From Bacteroidales bacterium (GTDB taxonomy: Bacteria > Bacteroidota > Bacteroidia > Bacteroidales > UBA1556), in assembly GCA_029939445.1 (NCBI GenBank), contig JAOZSY010000143.1, positions 1 to 6,761 of the forward strand: a DNA stretch of 6,761 bases, given 5' to 3'. Position 1 is the stretch's first letter; every line of letters begins with the position of its first letter. Under the pieces are notes generated by a model that saw only the letters and a program-made list of their open reading frames with translations, was not told the DNA's origin and ran no database searches. Below, piece by piece: positions 6,314-6,761 of this stretch. A program made the position numbers and the translations under genes.

Positions 6314-6761
6314 TTAATTTATTCTTCCAAATATTAGATTTCTTACTCTTGGATTATTTATTACAAGGCTTGTAATTGCTCCGTTTTCTTCTAAAAATGA
6401 AATGGATTGTATTAAACCTGAATTGCTTTTAAACACCAAGTCTTCTGAGTGTTCAAGAAATATATCTTCAGGGAATACTTTACTATGAATTAATAATTCC
6501 TCATTTTCATATCTAATCTCGTAATTCACATCAAGTTCACTTGAATAGAAAATCCCTGTTAAGCTGTCGTAATTAATATTCGCCTCTTTTTTGTCTTCCT
6601 CAACTCTTAATGCTAAATAACTATTGCCGTTTTGGTTAAGCGCATGGCTGTTTACCTCTTCATTTCTTAAATGAAATACGAATTCAGCCTCAGCTTCTTT
6701 TATAAAATAAACTGAATCTGATTTGGCATATAATTTATAGTTCCCGTTATTAATGTTTAAA
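6314..6761 (-). CDS. C-terminal part of a serine hydrolase (beta-lactamase family), 5' end outside window
   Basis: The frame is open from the right edge to the stop at 6314, giving about 149 residues of the C-terminus. An apparent internal GTG start at 6527-6529 is not a real start, because the reading frame and family similarity continue upstream. The first half, with KLYAKSDSVYFIKEAEAEF and later ALNQNG, resembles the end of a DUF3471-type domain. The second half, with IFYSSELDVNYEI, LVFKSNSGLIQSISF and the closing VRNLIFGRIN, resembles the small beta-rich domain that ends many class C beta-lactamase-like serine hydrolases in Bacteroidota. The catalytic domain (SxxK and YxN motifs) would lie outside the window, so activity cannot be judged. 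It is transcribed in the same direction as the operon but 359 nt away and is probably a separate unit. Family call by pattern memory only. Confidence 0.65.
   Translation of the reverse strand, partial: LNINNGNYKLYAKSDSVYFIKEAEAEFVFHLRNEEVNSHALNQNGNSYLALRVEEDKKEANINYDSLTGIFYSSELDVNYEIRYENEELLIHSKVFPEDIFLEHSEDLVFKSNSGLIQSISFLEENGAITSLVINNPRVRNLIFGRIN

Noticed and set aside
6142..6375. Plus-strand 77-codon open frame
   Set aside because: It runs through the direct repeats and stem-loop and overlaps the end of the right-hand gene on the other strand. It resembles no family I know and has no clear promoter.

Overview
The window looks like a stretch of a Bacteroidota chromosome. It is AT-rich, the clearest promoter element is a TAnnTTTG-type -7 box, start codons are preceded by A/T-rich sequence rather than GGAGG-like Shine-Dalgarno sites, and the proteins resemble families common in that phylum. 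I cannot place it more finely.

Six genes, all on the minus strand and closely spaced (gaps of 6, 82, 1, 55 and 54 nt), fill positions 99-5954. In transcription order they are a TetR-family repressor, a predicted outer-membrane beta-barrel protein, an ABC ATPase of the LolD/MacB type, two different FtsX/MacB-type permeases, and a secreted LolA-like carrier of the 'outer membrane lipoprotein-sorting protein' family. The only recognisable promoter lies just upstream of the tetR gene, inside an imperfect inverted repeat that is a plausible operator. The set reads as one autoregulated operon.

The likely joint role is an inducible envelope export or trafficking route. The ATPase and permease pair would form an inner-membrane mechanotransmission ABC complex like LolCDE or MacB. 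The LolA-like protein would carry a lipidic or lipoprotein cargo across the periplasm, and the beta-barrel would act at the outer membrane. The TetR protein would sense the cargo or a related stress. The cargo is unknown, and this model rests on family membership and gene order.

To the right, 5955-6313 holds no convincing gene. It contains the operon promoter, a 10-bp palindrome and a GC-richer patch (about 42% against about 22% just before it) with two short direct-repeat pairs and an imperfect stem-loop. Beyond it, 6314-6761 is the C-terminal part of a minus-strand gene that runs off the window, probably a beta-lactamase-family serine hydrolase. The left end (1-98) is short non-coding sequence with no clear terminator.
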